Below, piece after piece: positions 1-10,334 of a DNA stretch of 64,000 bases (position 1 is the first letter of the stretch; every line of letters begins with the position of its first letter). Source of the DNA: Bacillota bacterium. Its GTDB lineage: Bacteria; Bacillota; Clostridia; Peptostreptococcales; Anaerovoracaceae. Location: assembly GCA_022770665.1 (NCBI GenBank), contig JALEHL010000057.1:1-64000 (forward strand), read 5' to 3'. The position numbers and the translations under genes are program-made. The notes under the pieces are model-generated. The model did no database searches. It had not been told where the DNA came from and saw only the letters and a program-made list of their open reading frames with translations.

Positions 1-751
1 TGCCAACAACGTGGAGTGCGAGAACTGCACGGTTCACACCCGGGACGGAAGGAAATACAGCGGCACCATTCAGCTGATTGACGCTTCCATTCATGTCAAC
101 GGCAAGTACAGCGAGACCTTGCGGACCTTCGACACGGTGGAACTGGTGCTGGACGAACTGGTAAAGACGGCGGAAGACGTGGAAAAGCTGGGCATCATGA
201 ACGGCGATTTCGTGACCTGCGACCCGCGGACCGTGCTGACCGAAAGCGGATTTCTCAAGAGCCGGTTCCTGGACGACAAGCTTTGCAGCGGAATCCTGCT
301 GGGGTTGGCCCGTTACTTCTATGAAACCGGCACGAAGCCGAAACGCAGGGTATATCTGGATTTCACCTCCTATGAAGAGGTGGGACACGGCGGCGCGGCA
401 GACATTCCGGAGGACGTGGGTGAGATGATCTCCGTGGATATGGGCTGCGTCGGGAAAGGCCTGAAATGCGATGAGACCATGGTTTCCATCTGCGCCAAGG
501 ACTCGGTGGGACCATATGATTATGACCTCACCACCCGCCTGATCCAGCTGGCCCAGGCCCACGGGCTGCAGTTTGCGGTGGACGTATACCCGCATTATGC
601 TTCCGACGTGGACGTGACCCTGAAAGCAGGCCATAACCTGCGCCACAGCGTCATCGGACCGGGAGTCTACGCATCCCACGGCTATGAGCGGACCCATGTG
701 CAGGGCATCGAAAACACGTACGAACTGCTGAAGGCGTACCTGACGGAATAA
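1..751 (+). CDS. M42-family metallopeptidase (glutamyl aminopeptidase/endoglucanase-like), C-terminal part; start lies upstream of window
   Basis: Frame open to the left edge; motifs FLDDKLCSG, SYEEVGHGGA, SVDMGC and C-terminal SHGYERTH typical of M42 peptidases. Confidence 0.85.
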   Translation, partial: ANNVECENCTVHTRDGRKYSGTIQLIDASIHVNGKYSETLRTFDTVELVLDELVKTAEDVEKLGIMNGDFVTCDPRTVLTESGFLKSRFLDDKLCSGILLGLARYFYETGTKPKRRVYLDFTSYEEVGHGGAADIPEDVGEMISVDMGCVGKGLKCDETMVSICAKDSVGPYDYDLTTRLIQLAQAHGLQFAVDVYPHYASDVDVTLKAGHNLRHSVIGPGVYASHGYERTHVQGIENTYELLKAYLTE

Positions 752-777
752 GGCAGAACCGAACAGGAGGAACGGAA

Positions 778-2121
778 ATGGAGGAATATCGGCGCAATGC
801 GGAGAAGCTGCTCGATTTTATTGAAAAGAGTCCCTGCAGCTATCAGGCTGTGGAGAATATGAAAAATGATCTGGAGGTGGCAGGTTTCTGCCGTCTGCAG
901 GAACAGAATCCATGGAAACTGCAGGCGGGCGGCGCCTATTATGTGACGCGGAATGATTCTTCTCTGATCGCGTTTCGCATGCCGGAGAACCGGGAATTCC
1001 GGGGATTTCAGATTATCGCCAGTCATAGCGATTCTCCGGCGCTGCGTGTGAAAGAAAATCCGGCGCTGGGGGCAGAAGGCTGCTATATCCGGCTCAATAC
1101 AGAAAAATACGGAGGCATGATCCACTCCACCTGGCTGGACCGGCCGCTGTCGGTGGCGGGCCGTCTGACTGTGCGGGAAATGAAAGACGGACAGACCGTG
1201 CTGCGGACAGTTCCTGTCAATGTGAACCGGGATCTGGTACTGATCCCCAGTCTTGCGATCCATATGAACCGGGAGGCCAACCAGGGGTTTGTCTTCAATT
1301 CGCAGACGGATCTGCTGCCGCTTTTCGGTGATGACGGCGCAAAATCTGCGCTTCCGGAAATTCTGGCAGAGGCTGCGGGGGCGTCTGCTGCAGACATCAT
1401 TTCCTCCGATTTATATGTATATAACCGGCAGAAGGGCAGCATCTGGGGTGCTGACAGTCAGTACGTCTCCAGCCCGCGCCTGGATGATCTGGAGTGTGTC
1501 TTTGCATCTCTGCAGGGAATTCTGGCTGCGGGAAACAGTGAGAATGTCTGTGTGCACTGTGTGCTGGACAATGAGGAAGTGGGGAGCGGAACACGGCAGG
1601 GCGCTGCCTCCACGTTCCTGAAGGATACACTGCGCAGGATCAGCCAGAATATGGAATCAGCAGGAGGATGGAAGGAAGAGGATTATCTGCGGCAGATCGC
1701 CGGAAGCTTTCTGCTGTCTGCAGACAATGCCCATGCAGTCCATCCCAACCGGGGAGAAAAGGCGGATCCGGTCAACCGGCCGCGTATGAACGAAGGTGTT
1801 GTGCTGAAATTCAGCGGAAACCAGAACTACACATCAGATGGTCTTTCCTCTGCAGTGGTGCGCCTCCTGTGTGACAAGGCGGACGTGCCGCAGCAGGTCT
1901 TTACCAACCGGTCGGATTCGCCCGGCGGATCTACCCTCGGAAATATTTCCACGGCGCAGGTGCCGGTCACTTCTGCCGACATCGGACTGCCGCAGCTGGC
2001 CATGCACTCGGCATACGAAACAGCCGGCGTGAAGGATCTTACCTGGCTGATCCGGCTGATGGAAGGCTTCTTCGCATCTACGGTGGAAATGGCGGCTGAC
2101 GGTGGGATTTATATCCGGTGA
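778..2121 (+). CDS. M18-family aminopeptidase
   Basis: SHSDSPALRVKENP, DNEEVGSGTRQGA, FLLSADNAHAVHPN, AMHSAYET: M18 metal-binding and active-site motifs. Confidence 0.9.
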   Translation: MEEYRRNAEKLLDFIEKSPCSYQAVENMKNDLEVAGFCRLQEQNPWKLQAGGAYYVTRNDSSLIAFRMPENREFRGFQIIASHSDSPALRVKENPALGAEGCYIRLNTEKYGGMIHSTWLDRPLSVAGRLTVREMKDGQTVLRTVPVNVNRDLVLIPSLAIHMNREANQGFVFNSQTDLLPLFGDDGAKSALPEILAEAAGASAADIISSDLYVYNRQKGSIWGADSQYVSSPRLDDLECVFASLQGILAAGNSENVCVHCVLDNEEVGSGTRQGAASTFLKDTLRRISQNMESAGGWKEEDYLRQIAGSFLLSADNAHAVHPNRGEKADPVNRPRMNEGVVLKFSGNQNYTSDGLSSAVVRLLCDKADVPQQVFTNRSDSPGGSTLGNISTAQVPVTSADIGLPQLAMHSAYETAGVKDLTWLIRLMEGFFASTVEMAADGGIYIR

Positions 2122-2581
2122 CAGAAAAAAGGCTGAAAGAAGATTATGCAATTGGAATATGTACGCTGGATTTCTGCAGGACACCCGGCGGTGCCGAAAA
2201 AATCCCCATATCAGAAGGAAATATGAAGAAGAAAATTGCCGAAACATTTGTCCTTATATGTAATATGATCACATTGAACATTTAGATTCTGTTTGGTGTG
2301 ATGATGCATAAAAATGGAAAGGTGCACAGTGTAGCAGGAATGTCACACCGTATCACTTTTCCTGCCGATATCTTTTTCATCCGCTTATTAATTATGGCAT
2401 TCAACTTTTCGTGAAATCCATCTGCAGCAGTATGTGCCGCTGCTCGATCAGCTGTTACATTGTTGAATATCACTTGGGCAAGACCGATACGATGGCACTT
2501 AAATTGACTACAGAAGGCTTGCGGAAGTTGTATTGTGACAATGAATACAATCTTTCAATCATTAGATGGATTTTGATAAGG

Positions 2582-2613
2582 AAACAGGGCTCCACATTTT
2601 CTGGAACCCTGTT
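2582..2613. terminator. Probable bidirectional intrinsic terminator
   Basis: AACAGGGCTCCA-cattttc-TGGAACCCTGTT near-perfect stem followed by pyrimidine-rich tract. Confidence 0.5.
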
Positions 2614-2661
2614 CTCTTCTATACTATTCTTAAAAGCAATCCGTTTATCCAGGCAATGAGG

Positions 2662-4085
2662 CTATGCCAGTCCTAGTGCAACATGTCCGGCAACCAGCAG
2701 CATTTGAACTGCCAGCAGTATGAAAAACAAAGGCATAAACCACTTAAGCCATTTCTGATAAGGAATATCGGCCAGGCCACAGACAACAACGATGTTTGAA
2801 GTAGGCCATAACAGATTAGAAAGACCATCGCCAAACTGGAAAATCAAACAAGCCGCATCGCGTGATAAACCAAGAGCATCTGCTAAAGGTGCCATAATAG
2901 GCATAGTAACAGCAGCTTGCCCTGTAGCAGATGAAATCGGTAAGTTGATCAGCGTCTGCACAATTAACATTAGCTGCGCCGAAATTGCGGAAGGTGCATT
3001 TTTCAACAGATTTGCTAAAAAATTAATAATTGTGTCTGTGATGACGGCATCGTTCATTACAACCAAAATTGCGGCTGATAATCCTGCAATGAGGGCACCC
3101 CATGCCATGCCTTTGACGCCATTTACAAATTCATCTACATATTTCTGTCCGCTCAGCCACAGATCACAGCTGCAACAACTGACATCAGAATAAATAAGCC
3201 GCACAACTGGCTGTTGCCCCATCCATATTTCAGCAGACCAATTGCTAGAACAACCAATACAATACCGAGGTCAATGAGAACTAGCACCGATTTCTTATCC
3301 ATCTTGTATTCGTTTATTCCATTTTCGCTAAGAGCGTGCATATTTGGAATGCCACGCATGATGGATTTTGATGGATCTTTTTTTATTCTTGCACCATACC
3401 ACAGAACATAAGCAATAACAACAGTCATCAATACAGCGAAAGAAAACCAGCGGTAAGATAGATTGGAATACATGGCAACCTGAGAAATACCTTGAGAAAT
3501 GGCAACATTATAAGGATTTAGCGTACCGGCGGTGAAACCGATGTATTCACCTAGTGCGAGAACTGCAAAGCCGAGCATTGCATCATATCCCAGCGCAATC
3601 CCAAGTCCGACGATCAGCGGGTAGAAGCCGAACAATTCTGATAACATGCCGAAAACAGATCCGCAAAGACCGAAAATTATCATCATAATTACGATTAGCG
3701 CAATTCCCTTTTTTCCGAGCTTTTTCATCACGGTACCAATTCCAGCATGGAATGCCCCGGTTTGCACCATAATGCGAAAAGTGGAGCAGCAGGTCAGCAC
3801 CATGAAAATGGTGCTAGCGGCATTGACACATCCTCTGTATAAAGCTGAGAACACACCCAGCACTCCGGTAGGAGTAGTTTCTGCTTTATCAATCTGGTGG
3901 TAAGAGGCTTCGATAGCAAGATTCCGCATGGTACCATTTACTTCTACCTGCTCATATTCAAAACTACCTGCCGGAATGATCCAGCTTAAAATTGCGACGA
4001 TAACGACCATGATAAATACAACAATCCACGTATCAGGAAGTTTAAATTTACCTTTAGAATTAAGTGTTTCTTGTCCTTTTTACAT
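2662..4085 (-). pseudogene. YfcC-family (C4-dicarboxylate/basic amino acid-type anaerobic carrier) transporter, disrupted
   Basis: Two adjacent ORFs (3153-4010 and 2662-3222, minus) read as one YfcC-family protein if one base is restored near 3160 (AVICG|LSGQKYVDEF). The RBS-preceded in-frame ATG at 4085 is followed directly by TAA. Confidence 0.75.
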
Positions 4086-4148
4086 TTTTTTCTCCTTTCT
4101 TTTACAATGTTATATACTCTATCCTTTCAGGACGGAAACCGAGTGCGG

Positions 4149-5291
4149 TTAGTGCAGGTTTTCGAAATACGGTTTCACCTGCATCTTGCCTTCGCGAAGC
4201 ATACAGCGGCCATTGGCAAAGACTGTGTGAATTTTCAGATTGGAGTCCAGAAGTATCAAATCGGCATCTGCACCTTCACGGATGCACCCTTTACGAGGAT
4301 AGAGATGGAGAGCTTTTGCGACATTTTCTGTCACTGGACGAATTGCTTCCTCAAGTGGCAGGCCTTGAAGAGTAACCATCGCACAGATAGTATCATGGAG
4401 GGCCCGTATGTTACCTGCCCCCATACCGATGACTTCCTTTTTTTCATTCCAGATTGGCAAACTGCCATTGCTGTCGGTGCTGATCGTTACAGTACCGTCT
4501 GGTGCTTCCCGTAAGGCACGAACAAGCAGTGCACTGCGGTTGGCCATATCAGACGGATCGCAGGTGAAATCTATATATCCTCCCAATTTTGCAAACCGGA
4601 TGGCAGCATCATATTTTCCTGCCAGATGTGTCGGGCGGAATGTGCTGATTGGAATATCTGTTTCCTGGATTATTTCAAACAGCATATCAAGTTGTGCTTC
4701 GCCGCTTCCGGTGTGAATATGTACAATGCCGGGTTTGCCAGAAATCATGCCTGCCACTCTGGCATCAGAAGCAAGTTTTATCAGTGCTTCTTTTGGCATA
4801 TTGCTGGAACGGTGATCTGAAATGGCAATTTTGACACCAATGATAGGATCAACGAAGACAATATCTCTTTTTACGTCTCCAGTCAGTGTTGGAGATGGAA
4901 AGCTATAATTTCCGGTCAGACAATATGCGGTTAAACCATATTCACGAAAGGCCATGGTTCTTGCAACCAAATTTTCTATGCTTCGGGTCGTACCGTCCGT
5001 TCCCAGAAGCCCGACCAGGGTGGTGACGCCTGCCATAACAGGTTCACTATACTGAAGTGGAGGAACTTGAGAAAGAAAACCATCTTCGCCGCCGCCTCCG
5101 GTAATGTGGACATGTTGATCGATATAGCCGGGAATCGCTGTCATGCCTTCACCATCAATGATAATCAGTTTTTCATAGCGACAGTCGATCTGATCTGCAA
5201 CCTGCTCTATTTGGCTTCCGGAAATCAAAATATCACTCGGCTTCCATTGCCCATCACGGAAAACCTTGACATTTTTTATGCATTGAATCAT
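4149..5291 (-). CDS. iadA: Beta-aspartyl-peptidase (isoaspartyl dipeptidase)
   Basis: Amidohydrolase: GYIDQHVHITGGGGEDGF, VHIHTGSG, FRPTHL, STDSNGSLP. True start MIQCIKN at 5291 with upstream RBS. Confidence 0.88.
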   Translation of the reverse strand: MIQCIKNVKVFRDGQWKPSDILISGSQIEQVADQIDCRYEKLIIIDGEGMTAIPGYIDQHVHITGGGGEDGFLSQVPPLQYSEPVMAGVTTLVGLLGTDGTTRSIENLVARTMAFREYGLTAYCLTGNYSFPSPTLTGDVKRDIVFVDPIIGVKIAISDHRSSNMPKEALIKLASDARVAGMISGKPGIVHIHTGSGEAQLDMLFEIIQETDIPISTFRPTHLAGKYDAAIRFAKLGGYIDFTCDPSDMANRSALLVRALREAPDGTVTISTDSNGSLPIWNEKKEVIGMGAGNIRALHDTICAMVTLQGLPLEEAIRPVTENVAKALHLYPRKGCIREGADADLILLDSNLKIHTVFANGRCMLREGKMQVKPYFENLH

Positions 5292-5330
5292 AAACAAAAC
5301 TTCTCCTCTCTTTGTTTTCTGAATAAGTGA

Positions 5331-5345
5331 GCAAAAAATATGCCA
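5331..5345 (-). promoter_or_regulatory. Sigma-54 (-24/-12) promoter for iadA/YfcC operon
   Basis: Minus strand TGGCATATTTTTTGC, exact match to TGGCAYRNNNNTTGC, about 40 nt upstream of the iadA start and divergent from a sigma-54 activator gene. Confidence 0.85.
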
Positions 5346-5523
5346 ATGGAAAAAGATAAAATTCTTCTTTATTTTGGAATTAAACTGGAAAATATGGACG
5401 ATTATTGGTAGAATATATGAAGTAAAAATACTATTGGTCGAGGAAAGCCAAAAACAAACCAAAATATATATTAAAAAATCGTTACTGAAAAAAACAAAGC
5501 GCAAAGACCTGGAGAAGAAAATT

Positions 5524-7680
5524 ATGAATAATCCACAACTGATTCTGATAACAGGAAGCATGGCAACACGGATTTGTCTGGAAAAACAGCTTCAGAACTA
5601 CTTACCTGATGAAGTAACCATGGAGACCTATTCGTATGAGGAAGGAATTCCTGACTTTATAGAGGCAGACGTGTTGCTTCTGTCCGGAGAATCTTTTGAG
5701 CAGCGGCTAAAAAGCGAAGGAAGAATTCATTCAGAACAGAAAATAATAATTGGAGAAAAGCGGATTATAAATATTGACAGAATCGAATCAATTGTCCATA
5801 TTCCTCCACAAACAGAAGTTCTGCTTGTAAATGATACCGAAGCGTCAGCTATGGATGCGATTGTTTCCCTACAAGAAATAGGATTTGACTCGTTTCATTA
5901 TGTTCCTTTCTGGAACGGAAAGGAGTTAAACGAAGAGATTTCTGTTGCAATCACAATGGGAGAAGGTCATTTAATCCCTGAGACGGTTAAAGAAGCTTAC
6001 GATATCGGAACACGTTTGCTTTCCTTTGCGACGTTGGCCGAACTGTGGAAAATGTTAAACTTGCCACTGCATCTTCTGGATACTTATATCGATACTTACG
6101 TAAACAAATTAATAAGTATATCTCGTCGTATTGGAGATGCTAACCGGCGTGCAGACAGCTTAAGTCAAAAGCTGCTTGCTTTAATCAATTCTATTGACGA
6201 CGGACTTTTAGTCTTTAATAGGAGAACAACCGTTGTATCTGTATGTAATGAAAAACTTCGCAAATTATTTCATATCCCTCATATTTCAGTATCCGGATGG
6301 AAAATAGCGGAGATCATTCAGGATGAAAAAATACTGCCTCTTCTAAGGTGTGAGACAGAAAAAGAGGAGTGGATGGTTAATGTCGGTGGAGAAGATATGC
6401 TGCTAAGCGTATTTTTGGTTGAAAACGACAACATCGTATGCATTTTTAAAGCTACCGAAAAGATTCAGAAAGAGAGTCGCAAGATTAGTCGTGATCTGGT
6501 GCAAAAGGGATTTTACGCAAAATACACACTGGATGATATTTTGGGGATTTCTCCCGAAATTTGTGAAGCGAAACGGAAGGCAAACAGACTGGCACAGACA
6601 GAACTTACGATTCTGATTGAAGGGGAAAGCGGAACAGGAAAGGAGCTGTTTGCCAGTGCAATACACCGTGCATCCCGGCGCAGAGATTATCCGTACATCG
6701 CAGTTAATTTTAGTGCTTTGCAGGAATCACTTATGGAAAGTGAACTGTTTGGTTACGAAGACGGTGCATTTACCGGAGCAAAAAAAGGAGGACGAATTGG
6801 TCTTTTTGAGATGGCAGATGGAGGTACGATCTTCCTCGACGAGATTGGTGATATTCCTTTGAAAATGCAGACTAGCTTGCTTCGCGTACTGCAGGAAAAG
6901 GAAGTATTACGTATAGGAGGTAAAGAAATAAAACGAGTGGATGTTCGGGTAGTTGCAGCAACCAATCAGAATCTGGAGGAGAAAGTGCGAAATGGGTCCT
7001 TTCGAAAAGATCTGTATTACCGTCTGAAAATTGGATATCTTCATCTACCCCCTCTGCGTAGTCGACGCCAGGATATCCCGCAGCTGGTAAACTATTTTCT
7101 TCAGAGAGAAGGGGGAAAAGAAAACATGCTGACTGCCGAAATTTTGAAGAAGATGCAGGAGTACAGCTGGCCGGGAAATGTGCGTGAACTAAAAAATACA
7201 GTGGCCTATATGTTTGCTTTGCGAGATGAAAACGGGCTGCGCATAGAAGATTTGCCAGAAGAAGAGATTTCTTTCTGCATAGATAGAACAGATCATTTAG
7301 ATCGTTTAGAAAATACAGAAATAGGAAATAGTGATTTGAAGCCGTTGCCTGAACAAGAAGAAGCGACTCGATGGAAATCACCTGCAGAAACAGAAGAAAA
7401 AATTTGGTATTGTATCGTCTGTATAATCAGAGATTATAATGACACCGGGCAAATTCTCAGCAGAGAGACATTGCTGAAATCGTTGTATACGAGCTTAGAT
7501 GGACAGATGTCTATGTATACACTCCGACAGAAATTGTCCCGCATGAAAGACGAGGGATTACTTCAGAAAGGCAGAGGGAAAGGAGGTATTCGCTTAACAG
7601 ATCAGGGACGGCAATGGATTATACAGAGAAATAATAAACAGGCAGAGACTTCGGTTCAAAGTAGTAATTCCTTCTTTTGA
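5524..7680 (+). CDS. Sigma-54-dependent transcriptional activator (bEBP)
   Basis: AAA+ core: GESGTGKE Walker [16 protein letters not shown] (GAFTGA loop), [11 protein letters not shown] Walker [24 protein letters not shown] start at 5524 preferred over the 5374 ORF start. Confidence 0.92.
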   Translation: MNNPQLILITGSMATRICLEKQLQNYLPDEVTMETYSYEEGIPDFIEADVLLLSGESFEQRLKSEGRIHSEQKIIIGEKRIINIDRIESIVHIPPQTEVLLVNDTEASAMDAIVSLQEIGFDSFHYVPFWNGKELNEEISVAITMGEGHLIPETVKEAYDIGTRLLSFATLAELWKMLNLPLHLLDTYIDTYVNKLISISRRIGDANRRADSLSQKLLALINSIDDGLLVFNRRTTVVSVCNEKLRKLFHIPHISVSGWKIAEIIQDEKILPLLRCETEKEEWMVNVGGEDMLLSVFLVENDNIVCIFKATEKIQKESRKISRDLVQKGFYAKYTLDDILGISPEICEAKRKANRLAQTELTILIEGESGTGKELFASAIHRASRRRDYPYIAVNFSALQESLMESELFGYEDGAFTGAKKGGRIGLFEMADGGTIFLDEIGDIPLKMQTSLLRVLQEKEVLRIGGKEIKRVDVRVVAATNQNLEEKVRNGSFRKDLYYRLKIGYLHLPPLRSRRQDIPQLVNYFLQREGGKENMLTAEILKKMQEYSWPGNVRELKNTVAYMFALRDENGLRIEDLPEEEISFCIDRTDHLDRLENTEIGNSDLKPLPEQEEATRWKSPAETEEKIWYCIVCIIRDYNDTGQILSRETLLKSLYTSLDGQMSMYTLRQKLSRMKDEGLLQKGRGKGGIRLTDQGRQWIIQRNNKQAETSVQSSNSFF

Positions 7681-8002
7681 TACCATATTGAATTCATTTT
7701 CAATAACCATGGGGACGTTTTAAAATAGAAGCAATTTATGGATTTTATGCGTATCTTTTTTGCGCCACCCGCTTTCGAACTTTTATGTGTTCGATGAATA
7801 TATAAAATTCCTTGCGCGTCATCGCTATTTTGACTTAATAGCATTGGAAGAAAGTCTGCCGTCAGGCAACAATCAGGTAAACAGGTTTTTTGTATGAAAA
7901 GCGATTCGTAAGATACTGGATATTCCCCACTCTGCGTGATATAATGGCAGGGAAAGGAAAAACAACTGGCAAACATATTTTGCAAAGAAAAAGGAGAACG
8001 AT

Positions 8003-9424
8003 ATGGGAGGCTTTTTTGGCGTCGCTTCACAGGGCGACTGCGTATTTGATTTATATTTCGGAACAGATTATCAGACCCATCTGGGACCGCGCCGGGGCGG
8101 CATGGCCGTTTACGACAGAACACGGGGATTTGACCGGGCGATCCATAATATAGAAAACGACTCCTTCCGAAGCAAATTCGGAAAAGAGATGGAAAAGATG
8201 CGCGGACAGTATGGTATCGGCTGCATTTCCGATTACGAGCCGCAGCCGCTGATCATCCGGTCTCATCACGGGACCTATGCCCTGGCGACAGTTGGAAAAA
8301 TCAATAATACAGAACAGCTGATGCAGGGTCTGTTTGATAACGGTCATGGCCATTTTCAGGAAATGTCCGGCGGAGAGATCAACACAACGGAGCTGGTCGC
8401 TGCGCTGATCAACCAGAAAGGAAATCTTATCGAAGGAATTCATTATGCACAGGAGATGATCGATGGATCCATGTCCATACTGCTGATGAATCAGGCGGGC
8501 ATCTACGCAGCGCGGGATATCGCAGGAAGAACGCCGGTCATGATCGGAAAAAAGAAGGATGGATTCTGTGCGAGCTTTGAAAGTTTTGCCTACCGGAATC
8601 TTCAGTATGAGGACTATAAGGAGCTGGGGCCGGGAGAGATCGCGGTTGTGACAGAGCGCAACTGCGTGACCTTGCTGGAACCGGGCGATAATATGAAAAT
8701 CTGTGCTTTTCTATGGGTATATTACGGATTCCCGGCGACGTCCTATGAAGGAATCAGCGTAGAGCGGATGCGTAACCGCACTGGAGAACGTATGGCGAAA
8801 CGGGACCAGGAGGCAGGAGACGTGCAGGCGGATCTCGTAGCCGGCGTGCCGGAGTCCGGCATCGGTGCTGCGGTGGGTTATTCCAATGCGTCACAGATAC
8901 CGTACGCTCGCCCGTTCATTAAATACACACCAACCTGGATGCGCTCTTTCACGCCGGCAGTCCAGTCCAGACGGGACATGGTTGCAAGAATGAAGCTGCT
9001 TACAGTGGATGAACTGATCCGGGGAAAGCGTATTGTCCTCGTGGATGATTCTATCGTGCGGGGAACACAGCTGCGGGAGACCGCGGAGCATCTGTTTGAG
9101 ATCGGTGCGCGAGAGCTGCATATCCGTCCGGCCTGCCCGCCGATCATGTTCGGCTGCCGGTATATCAATTTCTCTCGTTCGAAATCGGAGATGGACCTGA
9201 TCAGCCGTCGTGTGATCCACCGCCTGGAAAACGGGAGGGAAACGCCGGAACTGCTCAGCGAATATGCGGATCCGGACAGTGAAAAATATGATCGCATGGT
9301 GGAGGAGATCCGCAAGGAGATGGGATTCACCACACTGCGCTTCTGCCGGCTGGATGACCTGATCGATGCAACCGGACTGCCGAAGGATAAACTCTGTACC
9401 TACTGCTGGGACGGCAGAGAGTAA
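8003..9424 (+). CDS. Amidophosphoribosyltransferase-like protein (PurF homologue) lacking N-terminal Cys
   Basis: Class II glutamine amidotransferase-like N-domain beginning MGGFFGVAS; PRPP motif RIVLVDDSIVRGTQLRE; ACPPIMFGC. Confidence 0.85.
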   Translation: MGGFFGVASQGDCVFDLYFGTDYQTHLGPRRGGMAVYDRTRGFDRAIHNIENDSFRSKFGKEMEKMRGQYGIGCISDYEPQPLIIRSHHGTYALATVGKINNTEQLMQGLFDNGHGHFQEMSGGEINTTELVAALINQKGNLIEGIHYAQEMIDGSMSILLMNQAGIYAARDIAGRTPVMIGKKKDGFCASFESFAYRNLQYEDYKELGPGEIAVVTERNCVTLLEPGDNMKICAFLWVYYGFPATSYEGISVERMRNRTGERMAKRDQEAGDVQADLVAGVPESGIGAAVGYSNASQIPYARPFIKYTPTWMRSFTPAVQSRRDMVARMKLLTVDELIRGKRIVLVDDSIVRGTQLRETAEHLFEIGARELHIRPACPPIMFGCRYINFSRSKSEMDLISRRVIHRLENGRETPELLSEYADPDSEKYDRMVEEIRKEMGFTTLRFCRLDDLIDATGLPKDKLCTYCWDGRE

Positions 9425-9458
9425 AGTAATCGCAGATGAAACACAAAGAAGGGATATC

Positions 9459-10304
9459 ATGATACAGGATATTTATCCGCACCGTTATCACAATGAATAC
9501 CGGCCGTGCGCACCGCGGCCGGACAGCATACTGCTGTTTTATGACGAAGAGTGCGTCCTTGCTGCAATGCCGGATGAAAAACTGCAGTTCCCGCAGTTCC
9601 GCCATTTGGGTGCCAATGCAGCGGCTGTTGCGGAAAATGCAGTTTATCTGTTTTCGATCGATGATCTGGCATACTTTCTGACGCTGGACAGACCGAAGCT
9701 GAATCCGCAGGCTGCAGAGCACTTTTCCATGCATCCTGTCAGCATCTTCCGGACAGCGAAGCCGCTGGCCCAGGCATTTGCAGGCATTACAGGCAGTCAG
9801 CTGAAAAACTGGTATGACACCAGCAGGTACTGCGGCCGATGCGGAAGTGAACTGAAACAGGACAAGAAGGAAAGAATGCTGCGCTGCCCGGTCTGCGGTC
9901 ATACCGTGTATCCGAAAATATCGCCGGCGGTCATTGTCGGAGTGAAGGATGGTGACAGACTTCTTCTGACAAAATACAGCGGCAGAGCCTATAAGCGATA
10001 CGCGCTGATTGCGGGTTTCAATGAAATCGGCGAATCGATCGAAGATACAGTCCGCAGAGAGGTCATGGAGGAGGTCGGCCTGAAGGTCAAAAATATCCGA
10101 TATTATAAGAGTCAGCCCTGGTCATTCAGTGAAACGCTGCTGATGGGGTTTTACTGTGATCTGGACGGTTCTGCGGAGATTCAGCTGGATACAGAAGAGC
10201 TTTCTGAGGGCGTCTGGATGAAGCGGGAGGAAATTCCGAAGCCGGTTTCAGATATCAGCCTGACATCCGAAATGATCGAGCGGTTCCGAAGGGGCCTGGA
10301 ATAA
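9459..10304 (+). CDS. nudC: NAD(+) diphosphatase (NudC-like Nudix hydrolase)
   Basis: Zinc ribbon CGRCGSEL..CPVCGHTVYPKISPAVIV; Nudix box GFNEIGESIEDTVRREVMEEVGL; SQPWSFSETLLMGFY. Confidence 0.92.
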   Translation: MIQDIYPHRYHNEYRPCAPRPDSILLFYDEECVLAAMPDEKLQFPQFRHLGANAAAVAENAVYLFSIDDLAYFLTLDRPKLNPQAAEHFSMHPVSIFRTAKPLAQAFAGITGSQLKNWYDTSRYCGRCGSELKQDKKERMLRCPVCGHTVYPKISPAVIVGVKDGDRLLLTKYSGRAYKRYALIAGFNEIGESIEDTVRREVMEEVGLKVKNIRYYKSQPWSFSETLLMGFYCDLDGSAEIQLDTEELSEGVWMKREEIPKPVSDISLTSEMIERFRRGLE

Positions 10305-10334
10305 TGAAGCTCTGCAGAGAGCAGGAGGTATGGA

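Noticed and set aside
2491-2506. TGGCACTTAAATTGAC as a second sigma-54 promoter
   Set aside because: The -12 element reads TTGA instead of TTGC and no suitable downstream gene follows
2122-2660. Possible IS or gene remnant between the M18 peptidase and the transporter
   Set aside because: Short ORFs on both strands have no recognisable transposase or family motif; evidence insufficient
4064-4514. Plus-strand ORFs of 103-147 aa
   Set aside because: Antisense to the start of the transporter and to iadA coding sequence; no domain
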